Shown here: positions 44,412 through 54,300 of the stretch, piece by piece
Layout of the letters: each line of letters opens with the position of its first letter
How positions within the stretch are numbered: position 1 is the first letter of the stretch
DNA from: Paenibacillus sp.
GTDB lineage: Bacteria; Bacillota; Bacilli; Paenibacillales; Paenibacillaceae
Assembly (NCBI GenBank): GCA_031254035.1
Contig: JAIRVF010000064.1
Coordinates: 1-64,000 of the forward strand
Direction of reading: 5' to 3'
Length of the DNA: 64,000 nucleotides
Made by a program: the position numbers and the translations under genes
The notes under the pieces: generated by a model
What the model saw: the letters and a program-made list of their open reading frames with translations, nothing else
What the model was told of the DNA's origin: nothing
Databases searched by the model: none

Positions 44412-47120
44412 TCATGATTCGATAGTGACGGTCTTCGTGTTTTGTTCCCATTTTACATTTAATCCTAATTGCTCGGATACGAGTCGAAGTGGGACTAAAG
44501 TACGACCTTGGCTAAGATATGGTGCAACACTTGCACCTTTACGCTTACCATTCAGGATAAAATCCTTCTTTCCTACCATCAAATCCATGACCGTCCCCCC
44601 GCGGGTCACCGTGATTCTCTGGTTGGCCGGATCCCATGTAGCTTGTCCGCCAAACGTATCTAGGACATATTTAATAGGAATATAGGTACTATTGTCCTTC
44701 ATCACCGGCGCAACTTCCATTGTCTTCTTCGTGCCATTAGCCGTGAAAGACTTTTGTCCGATGGTCATCATGACTTTGCCTGTAGGCAGACCCGCGTCAC
44801 TGGACAAGGAAGGCATCGTGAACTTGATATTGTCAAAAGCAACTGTGCCTGTCATCGCGCGCTCATCCTGCCCCTCTTCTACATTCACGACGTAGAGGCG
44901 CTTGAGCTGGGCCGGGAAGGCGATACCTTTATCGCTCAAATCGATCTGAATTGTTTTCCAGCCGTCCCAATCGATCGCTTTGGCCAGGTCCACATAAACC
45001 GTGTTGCCGTTGTTGTCCTTCAGTTCTGCACGTGCCCAGTTCAGGCTGTGGTCGCCCATCATATCGATGGACATCGTGGTGGCCGGAGCTGCGATCGTCT
45101 TGCCTGTAGAGCCGTTCAGCTCAGCGTAGGCGTACATTTTACCTGTGCCTGCCGTCATGTCATAGGTCAGCTGCAGCACTTTGGAATTGGCATGATCTCC
45201 GGTGCCTTGGGTCACGGCTGCTGTACCTTTCACTTGCGGGTTGTTGGTCGTAAAATTCACTGGATAGCTGACGTTTTCGAAGTTCTCCCACATCGCTTCA
45301 CCAGCAGCCGACAGTACCACCGCTGTGCTGTAGCCGTTATAACGGGCGATCGCGTAGCCAACCTTGGCATTGTTGTTAACCGAGGATACCGTCAGCTTGC
45401 CATTCTGTACGCTGCCCTTAAAGCCGATGAATTCCCACTTCAGGGCGCTTTCAGGAACAGTAATCTTTTGCCCATTCTTCGTGGTAGCGGAAACCGGTAC
45501 GGATATCGTACTTCCCGCCTTCAGCGACCCGGTTGCGGATCCCACATTTAATTCATTCAAGTCATCCGCGCCAAGCACCTTTACCTCCATTCTGGAGCTA
45601 GCCTGGCCGCTGATAGCTGTAATCGTGGATGTTCCTGGCTTCACACCTGTAACCGTCTGGCCGCTGACTTGGATATTCCCGTTGCTGGATTTCAAGGTTG
45701 GCGTAACGCTTGAAGTATCCACCGGATTATAATAGTTGTCGTAGCCTTTTAGTTTAAACGTAGCTTGCTGACCGATTAGAATGGACGAGGAGCCGCTGAT
45801 ATTCAGACCTTTCAGCTGGCCTTTCGGAGCACTTGTGTACACGCCTACCCCATTGACGACACTGCGCTGATCCGTCCCGTATTCCGTATTAAAGGTTAGC
45901 GTGGCATCTGTATCCCCAAGTGGTCGGCTCACCATGGTCGTTGAACCGCCTCCATCCAGGTTCATACCTTTCCATACGCCGATATTTATCATAAACGTTT
46001 GCAATTCGCTAAGCGACATCCCGGAGCTGTTGTCGTTTTTCTCCACCGTCACGATGTAGGCATAACGTTCATCCTTGGAATAACCCAGAGCTGTCCGGGC
46101 ACGATACCCTCCGATGCTGGAAACGTCACGTGAGAACGCTGTGGTCTGGCCGCTATTCACCAAAATCGTATGGCCGCCGATCATCATCTGCAAACTGGCG
46201 GGATCCACCGACTTGCCCATCGTTTTGGAATTCAACATATAGCTGGTTTTCAGCTTTTGGCCTACGGCCATATGGCTTTTCATGAATTCGGCTGCCTTGC
46301 CATGTGTCCGCAAAATATAGCCATCTTGCGGCACCGCCATCCCTACGAAACCGCCCAAGTCGGAAATCTGCGTAATCACGTCGTTTTGCACAAGCACTTC
46401 AATCGGCGTAGTCGCACTGTTTTTCGGGCGTTCCGTCGATTTCCACGCACTTGTATAAATATACATGGCGTCTATATGGCTGTAGGTCTGGCTGCTGCTC
46501 TCCGGATTATAAGAGGTTTTATTCATCCCCGCGAGCGGGAAGGAAGAGCCATCCTCGGCCGTTACGGAGCCGCTAAAAGCAAATTCGTCAATGATCGGCT
46601 TTCCACTGTTCGTCACCGCGAAAGAATACATCCCTTTAATATCAGACGGCGTTGATAGAAGTTGACCGTTCGTCACCTGTCCGCCAATCGGGGCACCTTC
46701 TGCCCCCGTATTAAAATAGTCCCCGTTCACCCCGGCAACGGCTCCAGTATCCTTCGCCATGCCGCCCGTGCTTTGTTTCGTTGTAAACTGGCCGTTTTTG
46801 CCTGTCATAACATCCATCTTCACGTACGGGTTTTGCAAATCAATCCGGATCACGTCCGCCAGAGCGGATGCCTGCTTCCCGGAGCGGGTTGTCGTAAACT
46901 TGTATTTTATCATGTTCGCACCTGATGTGACCGGTTCTTCCCCCAGCTTTGTTACGGATGAAGCAGCTGCGCTGGCAACAGACGAAATCGAATAGCCATT
47001 TAGCGGAATTCCGCTTCCAACCACCGGAGCGATAAAAAGCAAACCGGCCAGCGATACAACCATCCACTTTTTCCCCGAAACCCCCTGCTTATTTCCATTT
47101 TTCTTACTGTTCCATTTCAT
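44412..47120 (-). CDS. Secreted phosphodiester-glycosidase (NAGPA) family protein with stalk domain
   Basis: The 902-residue protein has a signal peptide near residues 20-50 (basic stretch, then VVSLAGLLFIAPVVG). The NAGPA/DUF2233 domain spans about residues 110-400, marked by AGVNGDYFN and NLDGGGSTTMV. A Big_2-like immunoglobulin region (QVSGQTVTGVKPGTSTITA) and a jelly-roll-like region follow, then a C-terminal copper-amine-oxidase-N type stalk domain in two halves (YIPIKYVLDTFGGQATWD; RTLVPLRLVSEQLGLNVKWE). Stalk domains are common wall-associated modules in Paenibacillus. NAGPA enzymes remove alpha-GlcNAc from phosphodiesters, so a role in wall or teichoic-type polymer turnover is possible. 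It ends 93 bases before degS. Confidence 0.85.
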   Translation of the reverse strand: MKWNSKKNGNKQGVSGKKWMVVSLAGLLFIAPVVGSGIPLNGYSISSVASAAASSVTKLGEEPVTSGANMIKYKFTTTRSGKQASALADVIRIDLQNPYVKMDVMTGKNGQFTTKQSTGGMAKDTGAVAGVNGDYFNTGAEGAPIGGQVTNGQLLSTPSDIKGMYSFAVTNSGKPIIDEFAFSGSVTAEDGSSFPLAGMNKTSYNPESSSQTYSHIDAMYIYTSAWKSTERPKNSATTPIEVLVQNDVITQISDLGGFVGMAVPQDGYILRTHGKAAEFMKSHMAVGQKLKTSYMLNSKTMGKSVDPASLQMMIGGHTILVNSGQTTAFSRDVSSIGGYRARTALGYSKDERYAYIVTVEKNDNSSGMSLSELQTFMINIGVWKGMNLDGGGSTTMVSRPLGDTDATLTFNTEYGTDQRSVVNGVGVYTSAPKGQLKGLNISGSSSILIGQQATFKLKGYDNYYNPVDTSSVTPTLKSSNGNIQVSGQTVTGVKPGTSTITAISGQASSRMEVKVLGADDLNELNVGSATGSLKAGSTISVPVSATTKNGQKITVPESALKWEFIGFKGSVQNGKLTVSSVNNNAKVGYAIARYNGYSTAVVLSAAGEAMWENFENVSYPVNFTTNNPQVKGTAAVTQGTGDHANSKVLQLTYDMTAGTGKMYAYAELNGSTGKTIAAPATTMSIDMMGDHSLNWARAELKDNNGNTVYVDLAKAIDWDGWKTIQIDLSDKGIAFPAQLKRLYVVNVEEGQDERAMTGTVAFDNIKFTMPSLSSDAGLPTGKVMMTIGQKSFTANGTKKTMEVAPVMKDNSTYIPIKYVLDTFGGQATWDPANQRITVTRGGTVMDLMVGKKDFILNGKRKGASVAPYLSQGRTLVPLRLVSEQLGLNVKWEQNTKTVTIES

Positions 47121-47365
47121 GTAAAGCTACTCTCCCATCTTTTTTTAAAACGCGTTCAATTCCATTGCTTAAAAAAGCCTATTAATCTACTGACGTTGTC
47201 CCCTACCAAAAAGTTCCTCTAAAAACGGATTTCACTGTAATTTCAATAATTTATGCTCAACAGAAAGATTACTAACTTGTAACCTCTGCCCTATTTAATA
47301 GACTGTTTTAAATCGGAAAAGTTACGGAATAAGCTGCATTTTTTAGAGAAATTCATATAATCGGC

Positions 47366-47410
47366 AAAAAAAAGCCCGCCTCCCTAGAAATTGAGGAAGA
47401 CAGGCTTTTA
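47366..47410 (-). terminator. Terminator of the 1,323-residue SLH gene
   Basis: AAAAGCCTG pairs with CGGGCTTTT in a stem with an internal loop, and is followed by TTTTGCCG on the minus strand. It begins 6 bases after the stop codon. Confidence 0.8.
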
Positions 47411-47415
47411 ATACT

Positions 47416-50400
47416 TTACATATATTGTATTCTCTCCAGCATTCTTTGGAGCATCACTGCCGCTTGCGCTCTTGTCGCATTACCTCTCGGCTGGAACGAA
47501 TTCGCGCTAATCCCCTGAATGATTCCTTCATTGAGCAACTTGGCGATAGTTTCCTTGTTCTGGATCTGCTTATTGTCTTTAAACTTATTCAAATATACAT
47601 CAGGAGCGTAAGTCAATGAAGTTCGGAATCCGGAATACTCCATGGCACGCATCATCATGATGGACATTTCTTCGCGAGTAATCGAGTTATTTGGCTTAAA
47701 GGAGCCGTCGCTATTGCCGACGATGATCCCTGCTTTTATCGCTGCGCCAATAAATGCATTCTCCCTGGTATTCGTTACGTCGTAAAAACGCTGCGCAGTA
47801 CTGACATCCCCGGATAGACCCAAACCTCTGGCCACATACTCGGCAAATTCGGCACGGGTTATATTTTTGTTCGGTGCATACTCAGTTTTCGTCCGCCCGC
47901 TTATGATCATCTTGCCAGCCAGCGTATTAATCGCATCCTTGGCCCAATGATTCCCGAGGTCACTGAAATATTTGTATGACATCCCGCCGAAGACCGTATG
48001 ATTTCCTTTGATCTTGGTACGGAATACTTGACGATTGCTGGTTGCCTGTACAAGCGAAGGAACGTATGTCATAGACTCCGATGCAGCATCCCATTGGAAC
48101 AATCCTACTTTTACCGCTGTTGTCGCAATACTATTCAAGATCCAATATTGATTATAAACCGACACTTCGATGGAACTTGTACTGCTGCTCGTATTCACTG
48201 CCTTCACATAAAAATCATACGGCTCCGTTACCTTCTGAATGGAGGCTAAACCGATCTTACTGTTCAGTCCCGCCCCTGCATCCGAGGAAAGCTTCTCTAC
48301 CCCAAACTCTAACACAACATTTGAAGAAGTCGTATACAAGCTTCTGGCGATTTCTGTGTAATTCAGCTGACTAAGCTCTAGAACGTTGACGGCATCTCCC
48401 GCACGAACGGCTATAACCGCACTTCTATCCTTGCTGTAGGCAGCCTCAAGCGCATCTAACGGAATGCTCACCAGTACGGAGTTGTAACCGGTTGGCGCAT
48501 TAAACATGATCATATGCGTTTTTTCATTTGCGGAAATAATATAATTAAAAGCACTTTTTAGCTTTTCTGGATCGACGCTTAATTTCTTGAAAACTTGATT
48601 ATTCCGTGATTTGATCTCTGTTGTAGTGAATGATTGTTCGCTTAAACTGAACGTTGAAGTCCCGAACTCCTTAAGCTCCGAATATAACAAGTATGCCGGA
48701 CGGTTAGGATCCGAACTGGTACTGTTGTTATCGGACGAGAAGGTGGCAACCAGCTTGTTGAAATAGGTTACTCGATTCCCGGTGCTATCGCTAATACCAC
48801 TCGTTCCCGGCAAATAAGTAACTTCCACCCGCTGACCGCTCGCCACCGAACTGCTGAGCTTGAGCGTAACTGTATTGCCATTTGCAGAAGCTTGCGTCAC
48901 TCCGAGCAGTACACCGTTCACATACACCTGGAACTGCTCTGGGGCGATGTAGGACTGTGTCAGCAATGTTTTATTATAAATGATCTGCAGCGTATCACCT
49001 TGAACGATGACGGATTTAATATCGCCCGTTCCCGTTAAGCTGTCCGAAACTTTAACCTGCTCCAGGTTGATATATCCTGCGACATTTCCGTTCAAGTCCG
49101 TTAAGCGGCTAGTACCCGGCACATACGAGATCGTTACCTTCGCATCTTTGCTTAAGGTCGAAGCCAATGTAAGAGTAATTTTGTTTTCTTTGATTTCCAC
49201 GGTATTAACGTAGTTTGGCTGTCCGTTCACGAGCACCGAAAATTGGCTTTTCATCGGAGTACTAGTGGTGCTCAGCGGTTTATTGTATGTCAGGACCACT
49301 TTAGTTCCCGCAGCTTCCGCAGATTGAAATACCGGCGGTTTGGTATCTTGATAATTCCGCAGGAAAACGTCGGTGAACGCACTGATATTTTGCCCCCTAT
49401 TATCCTGGATCGGATACTTTCCAGGTGTGTAGCTGACTGTAACAACCTTATCAGGTACGGTGGTGCTGAGTGTCAAATACAGAGTCTGTCCGCTTTGTCT
49501 GATCGATTGAACCACTACTGCTACACCGTCAGCTTTGACCGTAAACTGCTCGTAAGCATTGGATGAAACGTTCATAAGCTGTTGGCTGAAATTCAGTGTT
49601 ACTGTGTTACTCGATACAGAAGCGCTGCTTGGCTTCGGAAGCGCCGTGTCAATGCCATTCACCACATCCCGCTGGTTAAAGGCAGCCGCGGCATTGCCCC
49701 CAATATCACGGATTCCGCCCGTGCCACCTTTGTAGCTAATCTTTACATTCTGTCCGACGGCAACTCCGGTTTCCAATGTAAGATATACACTATCTCCCGA
49801 AGTGTAGGCGTTGTAAATTCCGCGTGTCTCACCATTTACCGTTACGGTAAACAAGCTGGTGGACATCCAGGAGTCGGAATACAGCGGTTTATTGTACACG
49901 AGCCGGATTGTCGTGTTGCTGTATATCTCGCTGCTCTGAATTACCGGCGGCGTCTTGTCGGTAGCCTGTGTCGAAAAAGTCCAAGAAGACCCGCTTAAGC
50001 CGGCATACGTATTGCTCGTATTTTGTTTCTCATAGAAAGCGCCATTTTCAATGGTAACGTAGTAAGTGGAATTCATTTCATAACGATACCCTGGCAAAAG
50101 CCGAATTCTAACCTCTTTCGTACCATTGCTGATCACATCCGTAGGCACTTCCTGATCGGTACCCGACTTTCTGACACTTACCCTGCCGTATCCGCGCTGC
50201 ACTTCCTTGTTAAAATTCATGACCAAATCTGCATCTGCGGAAGCTCCGGTGCTGCGGTTGGCAGGTGAAAAACTAGCTGTGAGTGCTGTAGTGTTTACAA
50301 CGGTTGTTGAAAACTTCCAATCGTTTGAGGACATAATACCTGCAAAATAATTTCCATCATCGTCTTTAAAAGCATTGTCGGAGACCAACACATAGTAGCT

Positions 50401-51387
50401 CGCATTGTTTTCCAGTATCGATCCAGTATCAACGGTAAAAGATTTTCTATCCGTTGAAAGAGCAGACTTTGCAGAAATTGTTCTTACAAAGCTATTGTTT
50501 TTATAGATGTTTATAGTGCCGCCTGGCATGGAGTCGACCGGATTATTAAAGGTCATTTGCAACTTGGTTCCTGGTGATATGCTTGTTGCCCCATTAGTCG
50601 GGTATTTGTTGATCATAGATGTTCTGGTACCTGTCGTTTTAAAGGTCCACTGGGTTGTCGATGTAATGCCCTTATAAGGACTACCGTCCTCGGTTGTAAC
50701 AAATCCTGGGTCCATCACCACGTAATAACTGGTGCCTTGATCCAATGTTTTGGATAAGTTGATGGTAAGAGTTTTATCATTTACTATTACATTGCCGCTT
50801 CCAGCTGCAATTTTTTCAACAGGCTGATTAACATCAGATTTGCGGTACAATCTTAAATCTCCGCTCCCCACTTTGATGGTGTCATTAAACGTCATTACCA
50901 GGGATAACGAAGTGCTTACATTATCCGCACCATATACCGGACTTGTTTGTGCAACATCGAAATCTCCAGTCTTAAAAGGTTGGGAGTCTACTTCTTCCGA
51001 AAAACCACCAAGCCCATCTTCGAACAGCCCTTTATCAACATGTACCTTATACGTATGTCCAAGTTTAAGCGTATCGGGTAGCTGAATCTTATAAGAATAC
51101 GTGGTTCCGTCGGTACTTACAAGTTTAGTAGGGTCGATGGTAATGTAATTCGCTAGAGTGTCCTGATCAATAACCTGGATCCCTGGCGTATTACCTCCTG
51201 TCCCGGAAGCCAAGGACACGGGCTTGTCGGACTTCAACTCGATAACCGGATTACGCGGCGTTCCATTATTAACGGTATCGATCGATATCGTAATAACTGG
51301 GCCACCTGGTGCAGCCATCACTTTCGCGCTTCCCACATCAACAAAACCAATTAATACAACCAATAAATAAATAAGCGCTTTCTTCAT
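47416..51387 (-). CDS. Surface protein with Big_5 and SwmB-like domains and three C-terminal SLH domains
   Basis: The 1,323-residue protein has a signal peptide (MKKALIYLLVVLIGFVDVGS, then AKVMAA). Residues 30-460 are Big_5-type Ig domains, each with the pattern YGADNVSTSLSLVMTFN. Residues 470-880 carry repeats of SwmB type, such as NTVTLNFSQQL and VTVSYTPG. After an unknown region, three SLH domains end the protein (TRAEFAEYVARG, TREEMSIMMMRAM, TRAQAAVMLQRM). SLH domains bind the pyruvylated wall polymer, so it should sit on the cell surface. AAAGGAAGG precedes the ATG. It is a single gene between metK and the NAGPA gene. Its role could be adhesion or surface-layer cover; no enzyme motif is seen. 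Confidence 0.9.
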   Translation of the reverse strand: MKKALIYLLVVLIGFVDVGSAKVMAAPGGPVITISIDTVNNGTPRNPVIELKSDKPVSLASGTGGNTPGIQVIDQDTLANYITIDPTKLVSTDGTTYSYKIQLPDTLKLGHTYKVHVDKGLFEDGLGGFSEEVDSQPFKTGDFDVAQTSPVYGADNVSTSLSLVMTFNDTIKVGSGDLRLYRKSDVNQPVEKIAAGSGNVIVNDKTLTINLSKTLDQGTSYYVVMDPGFVTTEDGSPYKGITSTTQWTFKTTGTRTSMINKYPTNGATSISPGTKLQMTFNNPVDSMPGGTINIYKNNSFVRTISAKSALSTDRKSFTVDTGSILENNASYYVLVSDNAFKDDDGNYFAGIMSSNDWKFSTTVVNTTALTASFSPANRSTGASADADLVMNFNKEVQRGYGRVSVRKSGTDQEVPTDVISNGTKEVRIRLLPGYRYEMNSTYYVTIENGAFYEKQNTSNTYAGLSGSSWTFSTQATDKTPPVIQSSEIYSNTTIRLVYNKPLYSDSWMSTSLFTVTVNGETRGIYNAYTSGDSVYLTLETGVAVGQNVKISYKGGTGGIRDIGGNAAAAFNQRDVVNGIDTALPKPSSASVSSNTVTLNFSQQLMNVSSNAYEQFTVKADGVAVVVQSIRQSGQTLYLTLSTTVPDKVVTVSYTPGKYPIQDNRGQNISAFTDVFLRNYQDTKPPVFQSAEAAGTKVVLTYNKPLSTTSTPMKSQFSVLVNGQPNYVNTVEIKENKITLTLASTLSKDAKVTISYVPGTSRLTDLNGNVAGYINLEQVKVSDSLTGTGDIKSVIVQGDTLQIIYNKTLLTQSYIAPEQFQVYVNGVLLGVTQASANGNTVTLKLSSSVASGQRVEVTYLPGTSGISDSTGNRVTYFNKLVATFSSDNNSTSSDPNRPAYLLYSELKEFGTSTFSLSEQSFTTTEIKSRNNQVFKKLSVDPEKLKSAFNYIISANEKTHMIMFNAPTGYNSVLVSIPLDALEAAYSKDRSAVIAVRAGDAVNVLELSQLNYTEIARSLYTTSSNVVLEFGVEKLSSDAGAGLNSKIGLASIQKVTEPYDFYVKAVNTSSSTSSIEVSVYNQYWILNSIATTAVKVGLFQWDAASESMTYVPSLVQATSNRQVFRTKIKGNHTVFGGMSYKYFSDLGNHWAKDAINTLAGKMIISGRTKTEYAPNKNITRAEFAEYVARGLGLSGDVSTAQRFYDVTNTRENAFIGAAIKAGIIVGNSDGSFKPNNSITREEMSIMMMRAMEYSGFRTSLTYAPDVYLNKFKDNKQIQNKETIAKLLNEGIIQGISANSFQPRGNATRAQAAVMLQRMLERIQYM

Positions 51388-51572
51388 ATGTAAATAAACC
51401 TTCCTTTCTGTTATTTTTAGTTCGCCAGTTTGTAACTATCCTATCCCCTTATATATAGGAATTTTCAAAACCTCCTAAATCGCAGTCTCCTTATAATATT
51501 TTTCGGTCAAACTAGCATCGAAGTTTAGGTCACCTCAGAATAGGAATGATAGAATGCTTTAACCGCCAAACA

Positions 51573-51611
51573 CAAAAAAACCCTGGCAAGGCAAAAGCCT
51601 TACCAGGGTTC
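51573..51611 (-). terminator. Terminator of metK
   Basis: AACCCTGGTAAGGC pairs with GCCTTGCCAGGGTT on the minus strand, followed by TTTTTGTG. It lies 16 bases after the metK stop codon. Confidence 0.9.
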
Positions 51612-51626
51612 GTATTTTATGTTTGC

Positions 51627-52829
51627 TTACAGACCTGCTTGCGCTTTAAGCTCTTCAGCTTTGTCCACACGCTCCCAAGGCAAATCCACATCCGTACGGC
51701 CAAAATGACCGTAAGCGGCAGTTTGCTTGTAGATCGGACGGCGCAGATCCAGCATGCGGATAATTCCCGCAGGGCGAAGGTCAAAGTTATCGCGGACCAG
51801 CTCTACGAGCTTCTCGTCGCTGACTTTGCCTGTGCCATACGTATCGACGTTAATCGAAACCGGTGTTGCTACGCCGATCGCGTAAGCAAGCTGAATTTCA
51901 CATTTGTCAGCCAAACCTGCTGCTACGAGATTTTTCGCTACATAACGAGCCGCATAAGCTGCGGAACGGTCCACTTTCGTTGGATCCTTACCGGAGAATG
52001 CACCACCGCCATGACGAGCGTAGCCGCCATAAGTATCAACAATAATTTTGCGGCCTGTCAAACCAGCGTCACCTTGAGGTCCACCAATAACGAAACGTCC
52101 TGTTGGATTGATATAATACTTTGTCTCTCCATCAAGAAGTTCTGCTGGCACAACCGGCAGAATGACTTTTTCTTTGATATCCGCCTGGATTTGCTCCAGC
52201 GTGACATATTCCGAGTGCTGTGTTGATACGACAATTGTATCCACACGTACAGGCTTGCCATCTACATATTCGATCGTTACTTGCGTTTTGCCATCCGGAC
52301 GCAGATATTCTAACGTACCATCTTTACGCACCTCGGAGAGGCGGCGTGCAATTCGATGGGACAATGCGATCGGAAGCGGCATCAGTTCAGGTGTTTCGTT
52401 GGTTGCAAAACCAAACATCAAACCTTGGTCGCCAGCACCGATATTTTCGGTTTCCTTATCCATTTGGGCAGGATCACGGCTTTCCAGTGCGGCGTTAACA
52501 CCTTGTGCAATATCTGCAGACTGTTCATTCAGCGATGTCAAAACAGCCATTGTATTAGAGTCAAAACCAAACTTGGCGCGAGTATACCCAATTTCCTTTA
52601 CCGTGTTTCTAACAATAGCTGGGATATCGACATACTCGGATTTGGTACTAATTTCGCCGATGACAAGAACAAGTCCAGTCGCAACTGATACTTCACAGGC
52701 CACACGAGCATTTGGATCATTTTCCAGAAAAGCGTCAAGTACCGCATCAGAGATTTGGTCGCAAATCTTATCCGGATGTCCTTCCGTAACGGACTCTGAT
52801 GTAAACAGATGACGTCCTTTTACAGACAT
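51627..52829 (-). CDS. metK: S-adenosylmethionine synthetase
   Basis: MetK makes SAM from methionine and ATP. The 400-residue product has the family signatures: the N-terminal [20 protein letters not shown], the central [10 protein letters not shown], and [25 protein letters not shown] precedes the ATG. It is a single gene with its own strong terminator. In many Bacillales metK is under a SAM-I riboswitch; none was recognised in the leader here (see rejected items). It could supply SAM for the FkbM enzyme, among many others. Confidence 0.97.
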   Translation of the reverse strand: MSVKGRHLFTSESVTEGHPDKICDQISDAVLDAFLENDPNARVACEVSVATGLVLVIGEISTKSEYVDIPAIVRNTVKEIGYTRAKFGFDSNTMAVLTSLNEQSADIAQGVNAALESRDPAQMDKETENIGAGDQGLMFGFATNETPELMPLPIALSHRIARRLSEVRKDGTLEYLRPDGKTQVTIEYVDGKPVRVDTIVVSTQHSEYVTLEQIQADIKEKVILPVVPAELLDGETKYYINPTGRFVIGGPQGDAGLTGRKIIVDTYGGYARHGGGAFSGKDPTKVDRSAAYAARYVAKNLVAAGLADKCEIQLAYAIGVATPVSINVDTYGTGKVSDEKLVELVRDNFDLRPAGIIRMLDLRRPIYKQTAAYGHFGRTDVDLPWERVDKAEELKAQAGL

Positions 52830-52965
52830 AGTATCAACCTCCTATAAGGAAAATATAAGGAATCCCCTGTCGACGCATTTTCGCAGAAGACAAATCGCCT
52901 TTAGATGAGTTTTCCTTGCGATTATAGAATAATCAGTGCAAATGCATTAGGAATGTTGTCTTACA

Positions 52966-52999
52966 TAAAAAATGAACCTTTTCCCCGGCAGGAAAAGGC
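52966..52999 (-). terminator. Terminator of the spore protein gene
   Basis: CCTTTTCC pairs with GGAAAAGG on the minus strand around CCGGG, followed by TTCATTTTTTATG. It lies 74 bases after the stop codon and about 140 bases upstream of metK. Confidence 0.8.
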
Positions 53000-53072
53000 T
53001 GCATGACAATCCTCAATGGACATATTAACGTATTTGTCAACCCTTGTCAACGAAAGTAACAGATGATAACGC

Positions 53073-53348
53073 CTACAATAAGGTTTGCTCTGCTTGACGA
53101 ATCAAACGTTTCGTCATTTCTCCGCCAACTGATCCATTTTGGCGAGAAGTTAGGTGTCCCGCGTAAGAACCTCCGCCCGCAAACGTGCCACCAAGCTCCC
53201 CTAATTCGCCGGCAAATTCAGTATCCGCACCACTGCCTTCTGAACCATATGCCGATCCTAAACCGAATTCGGATGCAATTTCAAATTTCATTTGATTCAG
53301 CATATTTCTGGATTCCGGTACGACTTTGCGATTATTATTTCTGGGCAT
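53073..53348 (-). CDS. Alpha/beta-type small acid-soluble spore protein with inserted Gly/Glu-rich segment
   Basis: The protein coats and protects spore DNA. The 91-residue product has the family start PRNNNRKVVPESRNMLNQMK, the GPR protease site around FEIASEFG, and the conserved ending SRQNGSVGGEMTKRLIRQAE. Between them are about 27 residues rich in Gly, Ser and Glu (YGSEGSGADTEFAGELGELG and following). Usual family members have only a few residues there. The start at 53348 is preferred because GGAGG lies 8-9 bases upstream; a longer frame to 53423 has an unlikely N-terminus. It is probably transcribed by forespore RNA polymerase, which the sequence alone does not prove. Confidence 0.9.
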   Translation of the reverse strand: MPRNNNRKVVPESRNMLNQMKFEIASEFGLGSAYGSEGSGADTEFAGELGELGGTFAGGGSYAGHLTSRQNGSVGGEMTKRLIRQAEQTLL

Positions 53349-53486
53349 GATGTTGCACCTCCTGCATATTGGTACTGCAAGAGTATTATTTGTATTTATC
53401 TTGGCTCTAGACGTATAAATCATTGTTACTTATGGGAAAAATAAGGTTAGAAATGTAGACCAATTGTGCTGGTAATATGCGAGTGA

Positions 53487-53622
53487 GACCGCTGCGGTTA
53501 CGGATCGATCTTCCGATCGCTGTTGTCTCCAAATTTCTTGATTATACTTTTAAAAGGTAGAAATTCGGAGACAAAGGCGAACGCTATCGCTTCTTCAGTT
53601 CGATTCCGTCCCCTCCGCTACT
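53487..53622. repeat. Dispersed hairpin element, copy R2
   Basis: This 136-base copy fills most of the gap between the spore protein and the next gene. The inner stem pairs TTGTCTCCAAATTTCT (53523-53538) with AGAAATTCGGAGACAA (53559-53574). Compared with R1, CCCC/GGGG has become CTCC/GGAG, a paired change that keeps the stem. The outer parts (ACGGATCGATC and CGATTCCGTCCCCTCCGCTACT) also nearly pair with each other. Confidence 0.7.
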
Positions 53623-53675
53623 TTCAATTATGGTCAAGCACAAACCCGGAATAATTGCAAAATTAATAAGCCATA

Positions 53676-54230
53676 TTATTCGATTGTGTATCCACCGCGC
53701 ACCATGACAATCAAATTGTACTTATTGCCTTCTTGCACCATGATGCCGCGTCCGTCTCTTGGGAATGACAGCAAATGATTATTTCCTGCAGCTTGTCCGT
53801 TGGCAATATCTTTACCGTCTGTAAGATCGGCAACACCGTTCACATCTTGACTGTATACAATACCTTTGCCGCTGCGAATAATAAACTCAGTGCCTGCCTT
53901 GGCAATCAGTTTCTCACCCGGCTTCAGGGTGACAACGGTTACCGTATTCTCTACAATCGTGGTTTCTTTATTATCTGAAGGGTTAGTTGTTGCTGGTGGT
54001 GTCGTTGGATTCGTAGGAGTTGTAGGATTCGTAGGTGTAGTACTAATACCACTACCCAATGCTTTTTGGATTTGTTGATCAACGTAGCTTTTAGTGACGA
54101 CTGGATCATCAGCTGTGCCGGGTTGACCTATTATGCTAGCTCCTTGAGCTGTGATATTGAAGATCGAGCCAAGGGCGATGCCAGTTGAAATAAATATAAC
54201 GATTAAAGATAATCTCAATATCTTTTTCAT
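53676..54230 (-). CDS. Secreted protein of unknown function with Thr/Pro-rich linker
   Basis: I do not recognise this 184-residue protein. It has a signal peptide (MKKILRLSLIVIFISTGIAL, cleaved near ITAQGA), a short helical part (VVTKSYVDQQIQKALGSG), a low-complexity TTPTNPTTPTNPTTPP linker, and a C-terminal beta-rich domain of about 90 residues (TVVTLKPGEKLIAKAGTEFI, then DGRGIMVQEG). The start at 54230 is set by GGGGACAAG upstream. It directly follows the main S-layer gene on the same strand, with a terminator between, so it may be a partner on the cell surface. Confidence 0.7.
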   Translation of the reverse strand: MKKILRLSLIVIFISTGIALGSIFNITAQGASIIGQPGTADDPVVTKSYVDQQIQKALGSGISTTPTNPTTPTNPTTPPATTNPSDNKETTIVENTVTVVTLKPGEKLIAKAGTEFIIRSGKGIVYSQDVNGVADLTDGKDIANGQAAGNNHLLSFPRDGRGIMVQEGNKYNLIVMVRGGYTIE

Positions 54231-54253
54231 TACTTGTCCCCTTATTATTTTAT

Positions 54254-54286
54254 AAAAAAAGGGTGGCACCTTTGTGCCACCCTTTT
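54254..54286 (-). terminator. Terminator of the main S-layer gene
   Basis: AAAAGGGTGGCACA pairs with TGCCACCC around a short loop, with TTTTTTTATAAAA after it on the minus strand. It lies 15 bases after the stop codon and probably works in both directions. Confidence 0.85.
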
Positions 54287-54300
54287 ACTACTTATGAAAA

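Noticed and set aside
52830..52960. SAM-I riboswitch upstream of metK
   Set aside because: The S-box core sequences and the riboswitch terminator pattern were not found. The one terminator upstream (52966-52999) belongs to the spore protein gene.
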